DNA of 36,980 nt. It comes from JAXGPP01 sp964436865. Its GTDB lineage: Bacteria; Planctomycetota; Planctomycetia; Pirellulales; Thermoguttaceae. Positions 26,142 through 34,085 of the stretch are shown here, piece after piece (position 1 is the stretch's first letter; each line of letters begins with the position of its first letter). Position numbers and translations under genes: made by a program. The notes under the pieces were generated by a model that saw only the letters and a list, made by a program, of their open reading frames with translations, had not been told where the DNA came from and searched no databases. The DNA lies in assembly GCA_964436865.1 (NCBI GenBank), contig CAYTFK010000032.1, positions 1 to 36,980 of the forward strand. The letters run 5' to 3'.

Positions 26142-27938
26142 TCAGCTTCCCGGCTCGGCGGCGTGCTCCCGCAGGATGCGGATGAGCTCGCCTACGCCTG
26201 CCGCATCGCGGTGCAACTGCCCGTGGCGAACGGGAACCACCAGTTCGCTGCACACTCCGGCATGGCGTGCGCTGGAGACCGGCACGACGCCGTCGCCGGG
26301 CTCGGCGCCGGGAAGCAACGCGCCGGTGCCGATAATGGTGTGCAGCCGAACTCTGCGGTTATAGGGCATTCGTTCCAATGCCTGGAGAAACGGGTGGGCG
26401 GGTTCGAGAAGGTCAACGCACGTCGGCCAGGAAGCCTGGATGTACTCGGCGAAGACATCCCGGTTGTCGTCCATGAGTTGCCGATGAAGTGCTTTCTCCG
26501 GGCCGGAGATGCGGACGAGGCTTGAGGCAAACCGCCCGATACATCGGCTTGCGCTCGCCGCACCGCGATGCGGCGTGCCAATGAACACCACGCGGCTAAC
26601 CTGCGGCGAAGGATCGAAATAAAGCGCGCGCCGCAGGCGCTCCCGCACCGCGGGCGCGGCGCGGACCGATTCGAGCGGCCGTCGAGCGGCATGCTGCCAG
26701 AGAATGTCATGGGAATAGGTGACCTGCAGCCGTGCCACGAGGCCGCCCATGCTGTGCCCGACGAGAACCATCCGGTCCATCGCGCCATCGTCATGCGCCG
26801 GGTCAAACGACTCTCTTGCCAATACCAGATTCTCCCGCAACTCGGCCGCCGACTCCAGCAGTTCCCGCCCCGTCGGATACCGAAAACACCAGAACTGGTA
26901 GTTCCGGTAGATGTCTCCCTGGGCGCGCAAATCGTTGATCGCATCGACCCAGGTCAATGGATCCGACCACAGGCCGTGAATGAAGACCACGGGTATCTTG
27001 CCGCGCTGGTACGGCTCCATCACAAGCAATTCCGGCTTCACCTGGTCATCGTCCGGGTCGAGAAAGCCTTCGGCGAATCGGCGGGGCGCATCTCGAACCA
27101 GACGCGCATAGGGCGCCGTCAGGTCCTTTTCCATGCCGACGAGGGCAGGTCCGACGTGCACGCAGTCAAAGAGGCGCGGATTGTAGAACTCCAACACCGC
27201 TTCCCGATTTGCCGGCGTGAAGACGGTGCGATCGTCCGCGTGGCTCTGCGCCGATCGAGGCCGGCGCAGAATGGCGGTCACCGGGAAGTACTGTCGTGGC
27301 GGATAGTAAGGCTCGGCACCGCATGACTGGCGCGTGGCAATCAGAGCGACGCCGAGACCTTCCGCCCGGTAATGGCGGGCGATATCGTGCCGCTGGAAGT
27401 CCCCCGCTGGGGACAACTCGCAGAACTCGCTCGGCTGCCAGGCAAATCCATAGTAAGCGATTGGCACGACATGCCGGCCCTGTGATCCGGCCACCACGAG
27501 TTGGCCGCGAGGGTCAAGACGCCCGTACCGGGATCCGCTGGCGATGAGGCGGGTGAGGCTTTCTCGGTAGATCTGCCAGGCGGTCCGGGACCGGGGGGCG
27601 ACTGCCTCAATATTCCATGACTCCAGATGTTCCCAGCAACGGATGGCGGCGCGATAGTACAGATCCACGCACCCCTCAAGTCCATCCGCTTCCCACTGCA
27701 TGGCTGCGGCCAGGTCCGCGTCAGCCTGGGCGAGACTGGCCTGCGGATCGCCAGGGGCCTCGACCACCGGCAGAAACGCTACGCGCGCAAGATGCGTGTC
27801 AAGAGGGAAACTCGCGTCGCGCAAAGAAGGACCGTGGCAGCCGGTCAGCACGATGGCGCAAAGAATAACGCCAGACCTCAGGTGGGTGCCCGCGCGCAAG
27901 GAGGTAATTCGCCCATCCTTTCCCCCGGTGCGCTCCAT
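26142..27938 (-). CDS. lipase-like alpha/beta hydrolase lipoprotein
   Basis: A 598-residue protein. SGVILCAIVLTGCHG is a lipoprotein signal with lipobox LTGC, so the enzyme is probably lipid-anchored in a membrane facing the periplasm. The first about 280 residues have no recognised domain. The C-terminal half is an alpha/beta hydrolase: PVVFIHGLWSDPLTW is the oxyanion region, VLVGHSMGGLVARL holds the nucleophile Ser396, PGDGVVPVSSARH probably holds the acid, and RHGQLHRD the catalytic His. This pattern is typical of triacylglycerol-lipase or PGAP1-like esterases. The initial ATG gives about 25 residues before the hydrophobic core, slightly long for a lipoprotein. Substrate unknown. Confidence 0.85.
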   Translation of the reverse strand: MERTGGKDGRITSLRAGTHLRSGVILCAIVLTGCHGPSLRDASFPLDTHLARVAFLPVVEAPGDPQASLAQADADLAAAMQWEADGLEGCVDLYYRAAIRCWEHLESWNIEAVAPRSRTAWQIYRESLTRLIASGSRYGRLDPRGQLVVAGSQGRHVVPIAYYGFAWQPSEFCELSPAGDFQRHDIARHYRAEGLGVALIATRQSCGAEPYYPPRQYFPVTAILRRPRSAQSHADDRTVFTPANREAVLEFYNPRLFDCVHVGPALVGMEKDLTAPYARLVRDAPRRFAEGFLDPDDDQVKPELLVMEPYQRGKIPVVFIHGLWSDPLTWVDAINDLRAQGDIYRNYQFWCFRYPTGRELLESAAELRENLVLARESFDPAHDDGAMDRMVLVGHSMGGLVARLQVTYSHDILWQHAARRPLESVRAAPAVRERLRRALYFDPSPQVSRVVFIGTPHRGAASASRCIGRFASSLVRISGPEKALHRQLMDDNRDVFAEYIQASWPTCVDLLEPAHPFLQALERMPYNRRVRLHTIIGTGALLPGAEPGDGVVPVSSARHAGVCSELVVPVRHGQLHRDAAGVGELIRILREHAAEPGS

Positions 27939-27981
27939 GACCAGACCCTGTCGGCGCCATTCCTTGCCGCATCCTGGCGCA

Positions 27982-27990
27982 ATTATACCA
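27982..27990 (-). promoter_or_regulatory. extended -10 promoter candidate for the lipase-like gene
   Basis: The minus strand reads TGGTATAAT, a perfect extended -10 (TGnTATAAT), 44 bases ahead of the ATG at 27938. No good -35 is visible, which extended -10 promoters tolerate. Found by eye. Confidence 0.45.
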
Positions 27991-28137
27991 CATGAATGCT
28001 ACTCCCTCCCGTACAGTCGCGCTTTCGACGGCCCCGACGGCGCATGGCACCACGGCGCACTTCCGCTCCGCCACTTGAATCGAGCATCAGAGAGCGTCCG
28101 CGCTTAGGGCCAAGAGAATCTGGCTGGGCGCGGTCAA

Positions 28138-28183
28138 GAAAAAGCCCGACCCGGGCGGGGATCTTGCGATCGCCCGCCCGGGT
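28138..28183 (-). terminator. glnA: intrinsic terminator of glnA
   Basis: An 11-bp GC-rich stem (ACCCGGGCGGG / CCCGCCCGGGT, arms 28149-28159 and 28173-28183) with a 13-nt loop. On the minus strand it is followed within five bases by TTTTTCTT. It lies 29 bases past the glnA stop and is the most canonical Rho-independent terminator in the window. Confidence 0.85.
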
Positions 28184-28212
28184 GCGAGACCGTGCCAAGT
28201 CGCGGTGTGTCG

Positions 28213-29625
28213 TCAGATGTCGGCGTACAAGCAGAATTCGTACGGGTGCGGACGGAGCCGCATCGGGTCGACCTCGCGGTCTGTCTTGTACCAGATCCAG
28301 GTGTCGATCACGTCGGGCGTGAACACGTCGCCGCGAAGGAGGAATTCGTGGTCCTCGCGCAGCGCGGCCAATGCCTCGTGGAGCGCGCCCGGAGTCTTCG
28401 GCACCGCGGCCAGCTCTTCCGGCTCCAGATCGTAGATGTCCTTGTCCAGGGGTTCACCCGGATCGATCTTGTTCTGGATTCCGTCGATGGCCGCCATGAG
28501 AATCGCGGCGAACGACAGGTAGGGATTGCAGCTCGGGTCGGGGCAGCGGTACTCCACCCGTTTCGCCTTCGGGCTCGGGCTGTACATCGGGATTCGGCAG
28601 GCCGCCGAGCGGTTCCGCTGCGAGTAGGCCAGGTTCACCGGAGCTTCATAGCCCGGCACCAAACGCTTGTAGCTGTTGGTGGTCGGGTTGGCAAACGCGC
28701 AGATCGCCGGGGCGTGCTTCAAGAGTCCGCCGATGGCGTAGAGCGCCATGTCGCTCAGGCCCGCGTAGCCGCTGCCGGCAAACAGGGGCTCGCCCCCCTT
28801 CCAGATCGAGATGTGGGTGTGCATGCCGGAGCCATTGTCGCCAAACAGCGGCTTGGGCATGAACGTGACCACCTTGCCATGCTTGCGGGCAACGTTCTTG
28901 CAGATGTACTTGTACATCATCACCTTGTCGGCCATCGTGACAAGCTCGTCAAACCGCAGGTCGATTTCCGCCTGGCCGCCCGTGGCCACTTCATGGTGCT
29001 GGGCCTCGACGTCCATCCCGCACTCGATCATGGCGTGCATCATCTCGTTGCGGATATCCATCTGCTGATCGGCCGGCGGCACCGGGAAGTAGCCTTCCTT
29101 GTAGCGCAGCTTGTAGCCCAGGTTGGGCTTCTCGTCGCGGCCCCGGTTCCACTCGCCTTCGCCCGAGTCGATGTAGTGGAACGCCGCGTTGGCGGTGGCG
29201 TCGTAACGGATGTCGTCGAAGATGAAAAATTCACACTCCGGGCCGATGTAGCAGGTGTCGCCGATCCCCGTGCTCTTCAGGTAGTTGACCGCTTTACGGG
29301 CCACGTTCCGCGGATCGCGGCTGTAGTCTTCGCGGGTGATCGGATCCTGGATGTTGCAGATCATCGACAGCGTCGTGATCGCGCAGAACGGGTCGATGAT
29401 CGCTGTCTCGGGCTGCGGCACGACGAGCATGTCGCTTTCGTTGATCGCCTGCCAGCCGCGAATGCTGGAGCCGTCGAATCCCAGCCCATCCTCGAACACG
29501 TCTTCGTCGAGCTTCGAGACCGGAATGGTGAAATGCTGCCACAGGCCGGGAAAGTCCATAAACCGCAGGTCGACCGACTTCACGTCCTTTTCGCGACAAA
29601 GCGCCAGAACTTCTTTGGGTGTCAC
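28213..29625 (-). CDS. glnA: type I glutamine synthetase
   Basis: 470 residues from a GTG start at 29625, chosen because AAGGAGG stands five bases upstream and the protein then aligns with the normal GSI N-terminus (TPKEVLALCREKDVKSVDLRF) and length (about 470). The frame stays open to 29724, which would add an unsupported extension. It makes glutamine from glutamate, ammonia and ATP in the cytoplasm. Signatures: FDGSSIRGWQ, GPECEFFIFD (metal-binding glutamates), NEMMHAMIECGMDVEAQHHEV, KPLFGDNGSGMHTHISIW and NRSAACRIP. Tyr398 in IYDLEPEE matches the adenylylation site of GSI-beta enzymes, so post-translational control by GlnE is possible. Transcribed alone, with a leader rich in inverted repeats. 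Confidence 0.97.
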   Translation of the reverse strand: MTPKEVLALCREKDVKSVDLRFMDFPGLWQHFTIPVSKLDEDVFEDGLGFDGSSIRGWQAINESDMLVVPQPETAIIDPFCAITTLSMICNIQDPITREDYSRDPRNVARKAVNYLKSTGIGDTCYIGPECEFFIFDDIRYDATANAAFHYIDSGEGEWNRGRDEKPNLGYKLRYKEGYFPVPPADQQMDIRNEMMHAMIECGMDVEAQHHEVATGGQAEIDLRFDELVTMADKVMMYKYICKNVARKHGKVVTFMPKPLFGDNGSGMHTHISIWKGGEPLFAGSGYAGLSDMALYAIGGLLKHAPAICAFANPTTNSYKRLVPGYEAPVNLAYSQRNRSAACRIPMYSPSPKAKRVEYRCPDPSCNPYLSFAAILMAAIDGIQNKIDPGEPLDKDIYDLEPEELAAVPKTPGALHEALAALREDHEFLLRGDVFTPDVIDTWIWYKTDREVDPMRLRPHPYEFCLYADI

Positions 29626-29973
29626 AGGCTCCTCCTTTTCGAACATCGCTGGGCAAAACAAGCTGAAGAAAACTCGGGGCGTCAGGCTCATGCCTGACTT
29701 AAGCGAGCCCCGTCCGCACCGCACCTAGGTGCAACCAAAGTTGCGACGGCCATTTAAGCAACGACGATGCCGACAAGCGGTCGCGGTTGTCCGAATCGCG
29801 AGCGCAAGTATTCTTCCCCTATTGAGTTAGGGAAAGTTCGCAGGCATCGTCGAAAACGCCGGCCCTGCCCGAAATGCATGCTTTTTGGGCACGCGGCGAT
29901 GAATCTTGCGGCAATGGCAGCCCCCCCTTCATCCAAAGGCTGGGCGATTATTTCTATGCCGCGGCATAGGTCC
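29626..29973 (-). promoter_or_regulatory. glnA leader / intergenic region with several dyads
   Basis: About 350 bp between the stop of the PQQ gene and the glnA start. Perfect inverted repeats: GTCAGGC/GCCTGAC with a 4-nt loop (29681-29698), GCACCTAGGTGC (29721-29732), GCAAC/GTTGC with a 4-nt loop (29731-29744, sharing two bases with the previous one), CCCTA/TAGGG (29817-29832) and CTATGCCGCGGCATAG (29954-29969). No convincing sigma-54 (GG-N10-GC) or sigma-70 promoter was found. The dyads may be operators, RNA hairpins or dispersed palindromes. Confidence 0.5.
29954..29969. repeat. 16-bp perfect palindrome after the PQQ-propeller gene
   Basis: CTATGCCGCGGCATAG is a perfect 16-bp palindrome with no loop, four bases past the stop of the PQQ-propeller gene. 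Without a loop it suits a dimeric protein-binding site better than a terminator, though the transcript could form a smaller hairpin. Confidence 0.5.
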
Positions 29974-32949
29974 CTACTCATCGGTCCACAAGGACACTTG
30001 CCCATTTTCAAGCGCGACGGCGATCCGCCGCTCGCCGTCGATGGCGGCGCCGGCCCGCACGGCGGCCGCGGGAAGGGCCTCTCGCCAGCGGTCTTTCCCG
30101 GTCGCCACTTCAATCGCCACCAGGAACGGTTCTTCTGCCTCAGCCGTGCCCCGATGCCCGGCAGCCAGGAGCGTGCCGGGGGTAACGACGAAGGCATTGA
30201 ACCAGGACTGCCCCTGGTCGGTCCACAACGACTCGCGCCGCGGGCCGCGGCGGTTCACCGGCCACCGGGCCTTTTCAGATGCCGGCCGAGTGGTCCCGGG
30301 CGGCAATGCGGCGTACAGGGCCAGTGGGCTGTGCTCGCTCCCTTCGTAACTGGCGTCGTAAATCAGTTCCTTTCCGTCGGCCAGCGAGTGCTCCAGCGAG
30401 ACGTAGCGGCCATAGTCGGGATAGTAGGGATAAAACGCCGTGCGGAAACGCGAGACGATGCTGTTGTCGGGTTCATTCAGCGAGCGTCCGGTCTGGAGGT
30501 CGTAGCGTGCGACCTCGTACTTCCCGCCGCCAAGGAACCGCAGTTCGCCGTCGGCGATATACAGTTCTCCTTGCAGGCTTACGCCGCAATCCACTTCCTT
30601 CGACAGACTGCCCGACGAGTCGTTGCACCACTTTACCTCGCCCGTGACGGCATCGAGGGCGTAGACATAGGTTCCGTCGTAATGGGCGATGCCCGCGGCG
30701 GCGTAGACCGTGCCGTCGTGCACGGCGACCCCTCCCGCCACTGGCCACGTCGACATCAGCTTGCCGTAAACCGGAATCCAGCGGTCGGCCGGCGCCGCGC
30801 GGAACGACCACAACAGCCGCCCGGTCGCCGCTTCCATGGCATACACGCGCCCATCGGCGGAACCGACGTAAAGCCGGCTGTTCCACAGCGCCGGCGCCGC
30901 GTAGATCGCCCCGCCGGTATAGGTCGTCCAGAGGATTTTGCCGGTCTTGGCGTCGATCGCCCGCACCGCGCCACTTTCGTCACCGCAGAAAACCGTTCCG
31001 CCGGCGATGATGGGAGCGGTCGGCCGTACGCCGCCGGGCGTCTCAAACGTCCACTTCTTCCGCACCTGACCAGGCATCGCGGCGGTGGTGGCCGCGGTCC
31101 GCTCGTTGTTGCCCAGGTACGACGGCCAGTCTCGCTCGCCAGTCTTAAACGGCTTCACGCTGGCCAGATCATCCGCAGCGACGGTCAAACGCGATTTGTC
31201 CACCGCCGGACGGAAATCAAAATCGCCCGCCGGCCCGAGGCAGATGTGGCCGTAGAACGAGAGCTGGCAGCCGCACATCCACGGGCCCCAATAGAGCAGT
31301 CCGTCGGAGACGATCACGCCATCCTGGCAGGGCGGCCGCATGGGGGCGATGTGCTGGGCCGCGCCGGTGGCGACGTCCATCCGCACGGTGCCGCCATTGG
31401 CGCGGAAGAAAACGCTGTCGAGCGTGCCGGTGGCCCGCGTGCACGCGCGGCGGCCAGGGAGCAGGCCTACCTGCTCGCCCGTGGCATACGCAAATTTGAA
31501 ACCGTACTCCCCTTGCGGCCCGGCGGCATAAATCGCCTCGTCGCGGAGCACCAATTGCAGGTTGCCCGGCTGCTTCTGCCACGCCAAGCGGCCGTCCTTC
31601 GTCGACGCGACCACCAGCCGGTCGCGCTGCGGCCCGGAGAAGAAGAGGTAGTCGTCGTTGCACTTGATGAACGTCGTGGTGGAATAGCCCGTCACATAGT
31701 GCTGGGCCCGCCCGTCCTGGCCGATGGCGTCCAGCAGATCGCGGTCCGAGTTCTTCCATGCCAGGTCGCCGGAAGCCGCATCGAGGCAGGCGACGTACTT
31801 GCCCGGGCAGTAGAAGTAGATCCGGCCGTTCTTCATGCACGTGCCGCGCGCGTCGATGAAGTCGTCCTGGCGATGGTTCCACAGGATCTTCTTCGTCGCC
31901 GGATCGATGGCCAGAAGCGTTCGCCCGAAACCGAAGTTTGTCTTCGCTTCGCGGTATTCGTGCCCCTCCCACATCCCCCACGGCCAGTGGCCCAAGCCGG
32001 GCACGTTGGAAGGCTGAGTGCGCGGCCTCACCTCCTCGCCGCCCAGCAGGGCGTAAAGCGTACCGCCATCCAGTGCCATCCATTTCCACACGGGCCCGTC
32101 GGCCAGATCCCGTGGCACGACGATCTCGCCTTCAAGTTCACCGGTCCGGGCGTTGAGCAGCTTGCACGACTGGTCGTCTCCCAAATAGAGCACGTCGGGC
32201 GTGGCGATCATCGTGTTGCGATGGATCATGAACCCTTCGCGGAGCGGCCGCCGCCAGAGGATCGTGCCGTTGTACCCGTTGATCGCCAGCAGCGTGTTGA
32301 GCATCGGATTCTGGTTCGCCTTGTGGGCGATGTGGCCGAACGCACGGAACACACGCCCCCCCGCGGCCACCGAGACCTCGGGCATGGGGCAGAACTTCGG
32401 ATCGCCGAGAAACTGCGTCAGGTACGGCGCACGGGCGAAGCGGTCGGTCGAGAGCGGGTTGTTGTCCGGTCCGTGCCACGCGTGGCTCCAATGGTCAATA
32501 CCTTCCGGGTGCTGCTTGGTGATCCGCTGTCGGCCGATCGCCACGAACCCTTCCGGATGCACGATCCGGTATGCTTCCTCGCCGACCGCTTTCTCGGCCG
32601 TCGGTGCGACCAGCACCGCATCGGCCACGTTGTCGGCGAGATGGAGACGTTTGAGATCGCCCTGGTCGGCAAACACACGCACGCCAAGCACGCCCGCCTT
32701 GGCCGCCGCCTCGCGGACAGCCGCCACCTCGGCCGCATCGGCCGACTGGAAGTAGACGACCAGTTCGCTCTGCTTCACCCGATCAACGATCGCCTCCGCG
32801 CCATCGGGCCCGGGCAGGCCGATTACCGCGCAAATGCCGCGTTGGAGGGCGGGCCATCCGGCCGCCGCCCGATCCTGTTCGGCAGCCCAAGTCGCGGTGG
32901 GGAGGAGCAACAACGCCGGGGCCATAACCAGCATGCGGCGAGCGAACAT
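29974..32949 (-). CDS. exported PQQ-like beta-propeller protein
   Basis: A 991-residue protein with a signal peptide (RRMLVMAPALLLLPTATWA) and GGAGG seven bases before the ATG. Residues about 30-145 (GICAVIGLPGPDGAEAIVDRV to ADAVLVAP) look like a degenerate Rossmann or methyltransferase-type module. A planctomycete linker follows (HWSHAWHGPDNNPLSTD). The rest is built of PQQ-like propeller blades: LLAINGYNGTILWRR, VACLDAASGDLAWKN, VRAIDAKTGKILWTT, VYAMEAATGRLLWSF and VYALDAVTGEVKWCN. Such repeats appear in quinoprotein dehydrogenases and in BamB-like scaffolds; no dehydrogenase catalytic Asp/Asn set or haem CXXCH motif was seen, so a binding or scaffold role is as likely as an enzyme. Its cellular partner is unknown. 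Confidence 0.88.
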   Translation of the reverse strand: MFARRMLVMAPALLLLPTATWAAEQDRAAAGWPALQRGICAVIGLPGPDGAEAIVDRVKQSELVVYFQSADAAEVAAVREAAAKAGVLGVRVFADQGDLKRLHLADNVADAVLVAPTAEKAVGEEAYRIVHPEGFVAIGRQRITKQHPEGIDHWSHAWHGPDNNPLSTDRFARAPYLTQFLGDPKFCPMPEVSVAAGGRVFRAFGHIAHKANQNPMLNTLLAINGYNGTILWRRPLREGFMIHRNTMIATPDVLYLGDDQSCKLLNARTGELEGEIVVPRDLADGPVWKWMALDGGTLYALLGGEEVRPRTQPSNVPGLGHWPWGMWEGHEYREAKTNFGFGRTLLAIDPATKKILWNHRQDDFIDARGTCMKNGRIYFYCPGKYVACLDAASGDLAWKNSDRDLLDAIGQDGRAQHYVTGYSTTTFIKCNDDYLFFSGPQRDRLVVASTKDGRLAWQKQPGNLQLVLRDEAIYAAGPQGEYGFKFAYATGEQVGLLPGRRACTRATGTLDSVFFRANGGTVRMDVATGAAQHIAPMRPPCQDGVIVSDGLLYWGPWMCGCQLSFYGHICLGPAGDFDFRPAVDKSRLTVAADDLASVKPFKTGERDWPSYLGNNERTAATTAAMPGQVRKKWTFETPGGVRPTAPIIAGGTVFCGDESGAVRAIDAKTGKILWTTYTGGAIYAAPALWNSRLYVGSADGRVYAMEAATGRLLWSFRAAPADRWIPVYGKLMSTWPVAGGVAVHDGTVYAAAGIAHYDGTYVYALDAVTGEVKWCNDSSGSLSKEVDCGVSLQGELYIADGELRFLGGGKYEVARYDLQTGRSLNEPDNSIVSRFRTAFYPYYPDYGRYVSLEHSLADGKELIYDASYEGSEHSPLALYAALPPGTTRPASEKARWPVNRRGPRRESLWTDQGQSWFNAFVVTPGTLLAAGHRGTAEAEEPFLVAIEVATGKDRWREALPAAAVRAGAAIDGERRIAVALENGQVSLWTDE

Positions 32950-33029
32950 GACGAGCCTCCAAGGTGGGGCCGGGGCCGCATCGTGAGGCGGCCCTGAGAA
33001 CCATAGGAACCGTCCGCCAGAACGCCGCC

Positions 33030-33057
33030 ATTATGACCGATCCGGGTTGCCAGGCAA
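33030..33057 (-). promoter_or_regulatory. candidate promoter and leader hairpin of the PQQ-propeller gene
   Basis: On the minus strand, TTGCCT (-35) is followed by a 16-base spacer and CATAAT (-10, five of six). The leader of about 75 bases then contains a hairpin GGGCCGC/GCGGCCC (32973-32994), 23 bases before the ATG. Found by eye. Confidence 0.4.
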
Positions 33058-33133
33058 GCAACCCGCGGTGTCGGCTGCCACCACGTCTCCCGACGTCGTT
33101 GACCGCCGAGTTGGGGGGGGAGATAATAGGTAT

Positions 33134-33619
33134 ATGAAGCCCAAGGTCTACATCGAGACTTCGGTAATCAGCTATCTGACAAGCCGGCCAAGCCGGGACG
33201 TGCTGGTGTTCTCACGCCAACAGGTCACGCAGGACTGGTGGAACAATCGCAGGCACCACTTTGAACTGCTTGCTTCGGAACGGGTAATCAGCGAGGCCAG
33301 CGGCGGCGATGAGCACGAGGCTCAACGGCGACTTGATTCGCTCCGCGATACGGCCATTGTTCCTGTTACCGCCGAGGCAATCACGCTCGCCCAGAGTCTG
33401 ATCGATGCTGCGGCAATTCCGCCGAAAGCTGCCGAGGATGCTTTGCATATCGCGCTGGCAGTGGTCGCTGGTGCCGATTACCTGATCACCTGGAACTGCA
33501 AGCATATCGCCAACGCGGCTCTGCAGGCCAAGATCGAGCAGGTTTGCCGAGCCCGCGGATACGAGCCTACAAGAATATGTACACCGGATCAGCTTCTCGA
33601 GGAGCTGGAAGATGCGTGA
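33134..33619 (+). CDS. PIN-domain protein, VapC-like toxin
   Basis: 161 residues from the ATG at 33134; upstream in-frame residues are low-complexity and cross a G8 tract, so this start is preferred. The PIN fold begins KVYIETSVISYLTSRPSRD, with Glu8 in the place of the first catalytic Asp, a substitution common in this PIN subfamily. Further acidic residues lie at EDALHIAL (Glu101, Asp102), followed by the typical GADYLITWNCKHIAN. PIN proteins are Mg2+-dependent ribonucleases, and VapC toxins cut tRNA or rRNA. The stop overlaps the start of a tiny downstream gene by 8 bases, a tight coupling typical of toxin-antitoxin pairs, here with the toxin first. Confidence 0.85.
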   Translation: MKPKVYIETSVISYLTSRPSRDVLVFSRQQVTQDWWNNRRHHFELLASERVISEASGGDEHEAQRRLDSLRDTAIVPVTAEAITLAQSLIDAAAIPPKAAEDALHIALAVVAGADYLITWNCKHIANAALQAKIEQVCRARGYEPTRICTPDQLLEELEDA

Positions 33620-33809
33620 CGACCCAATCGTTGAGGAGATCCGCGGGATCCGCGATGCCCATGCCGCCAGGTTCAACTACGATCTGGAAGCGATCTATCA
33701 AGACGTCAAACGCAGCGAAGACGAGTTGAGAAAACATGGCTGGGTGTTCGTGAACTACCCGTCCAGGCGCGCCGACCCGCGGACTGTGACAAATCGGTCC
33801 GCCGAGTAG
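33612..33809 (+). CDS. small putative antitoxin partner of the PIN protein
   Basis: A 65-residue protein: MRDDPIVEEIRGIRDAH, then AARFNYDLEAIYQDVKRSE and HGWVFVNYP. It starts inside the last codons of the PIN gene (8-base overlap), so translation is probably coupled. Similar short proteins with EEIR..R..HAARFNYDL..I follow PIN genes in many cyanobacteria and planctomycetes and are assumed to be antitoxins that shield the toxin. No DNA-binding domain is obvious, so autoregulation may be absent or work differently. The C-terminus lies about 60 bp before poor-quality sequence, so its end could be affected by errors, though the length fits the family. Confidence 0.75.
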   Translation: MRDDPIVEEIRGIRDAHAARFNYDLEAIYQDVKRSEDELRKHGWVFVNYPSRRADPRTVTNRSAE

Positions 33810-33867
33810 TCCCAGGAAACGCCCATCGACGGCATGCCAGGTGGGCCCAGCGATCAAGAAACTGTCG

Positions 33868-34036
33868 CGGGGGGGGGGCCCCCAGGGTGTGCGCCCCCCC
33901 CCCATAGCAAGAAAACACCGGACGACGANNNNNNNNNNCGCCGCGTCGCCCCCCCCCCCCCCCACCGCCGCCACGCCTGGCGCCCCCCCCCACAATGACA
34001 CGGGCGGGGGGCGCCCACCCCTTGGTCGCCCCCCCG
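33868..34036. other. low-complexity C/G homopolymer region around a scaffold gap
   Basis: Runs include ten G (33869-33878), ten C (33894-33903) and fifteen C (33949-33963), with further C/G blocks up to about 34036. This composition is unlike the rest of the window and surrounds the N gap. It is most likely low-quality contig-end sequence, so nothing here should be interpreted biologically. Confidence 0.8.
33929..33938. other. 10-base N gap (assembly scaffold join)
   Basis: Ten consecutive N bases. A gap of exactly ten is a typical scaffolder placeholder of unknown real size. Linkage of the PIN pair with ppdK across this point depends on the scaffold being right. Confidence 0.97.
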
Positions 34037-34054
34037 CCCTATTGACCGTCACGA

Positions 34055-34075
34055 CGCGATCCGCTGTCGATCGCG
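34055..34075 (-). terminator. weak hairpin after ppdK
   Basis: A 7-bp stem (CGCGATC / GATCGCG) with a 7-nt loop, 10 bases past the ppdK stop. No T-run follows on the minus strand, so it may be only part of the termination signal; low-quality sequence nearby limits confidence. Confidence 0.3.
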
Positions 34076-34085
34076 GTCCGACGCC

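Noticed and set aside
29640..29780. Sigma-54 promoter upstream of glnA
   Set aside because: No GG-N10-GC pair of acceptable quality was found; the nearest TGG and TTGCA elements are at the wrong spacing.
29767..32997. 1076-codon plus-strand open frame, longer than the gene on the other strand
   Set aside because: It is exactly antisense to the PQQ-propeller gene, shows no recognisable domain, and is rich in Arg, His and Pro as expected of a GC-rich shadow frame.
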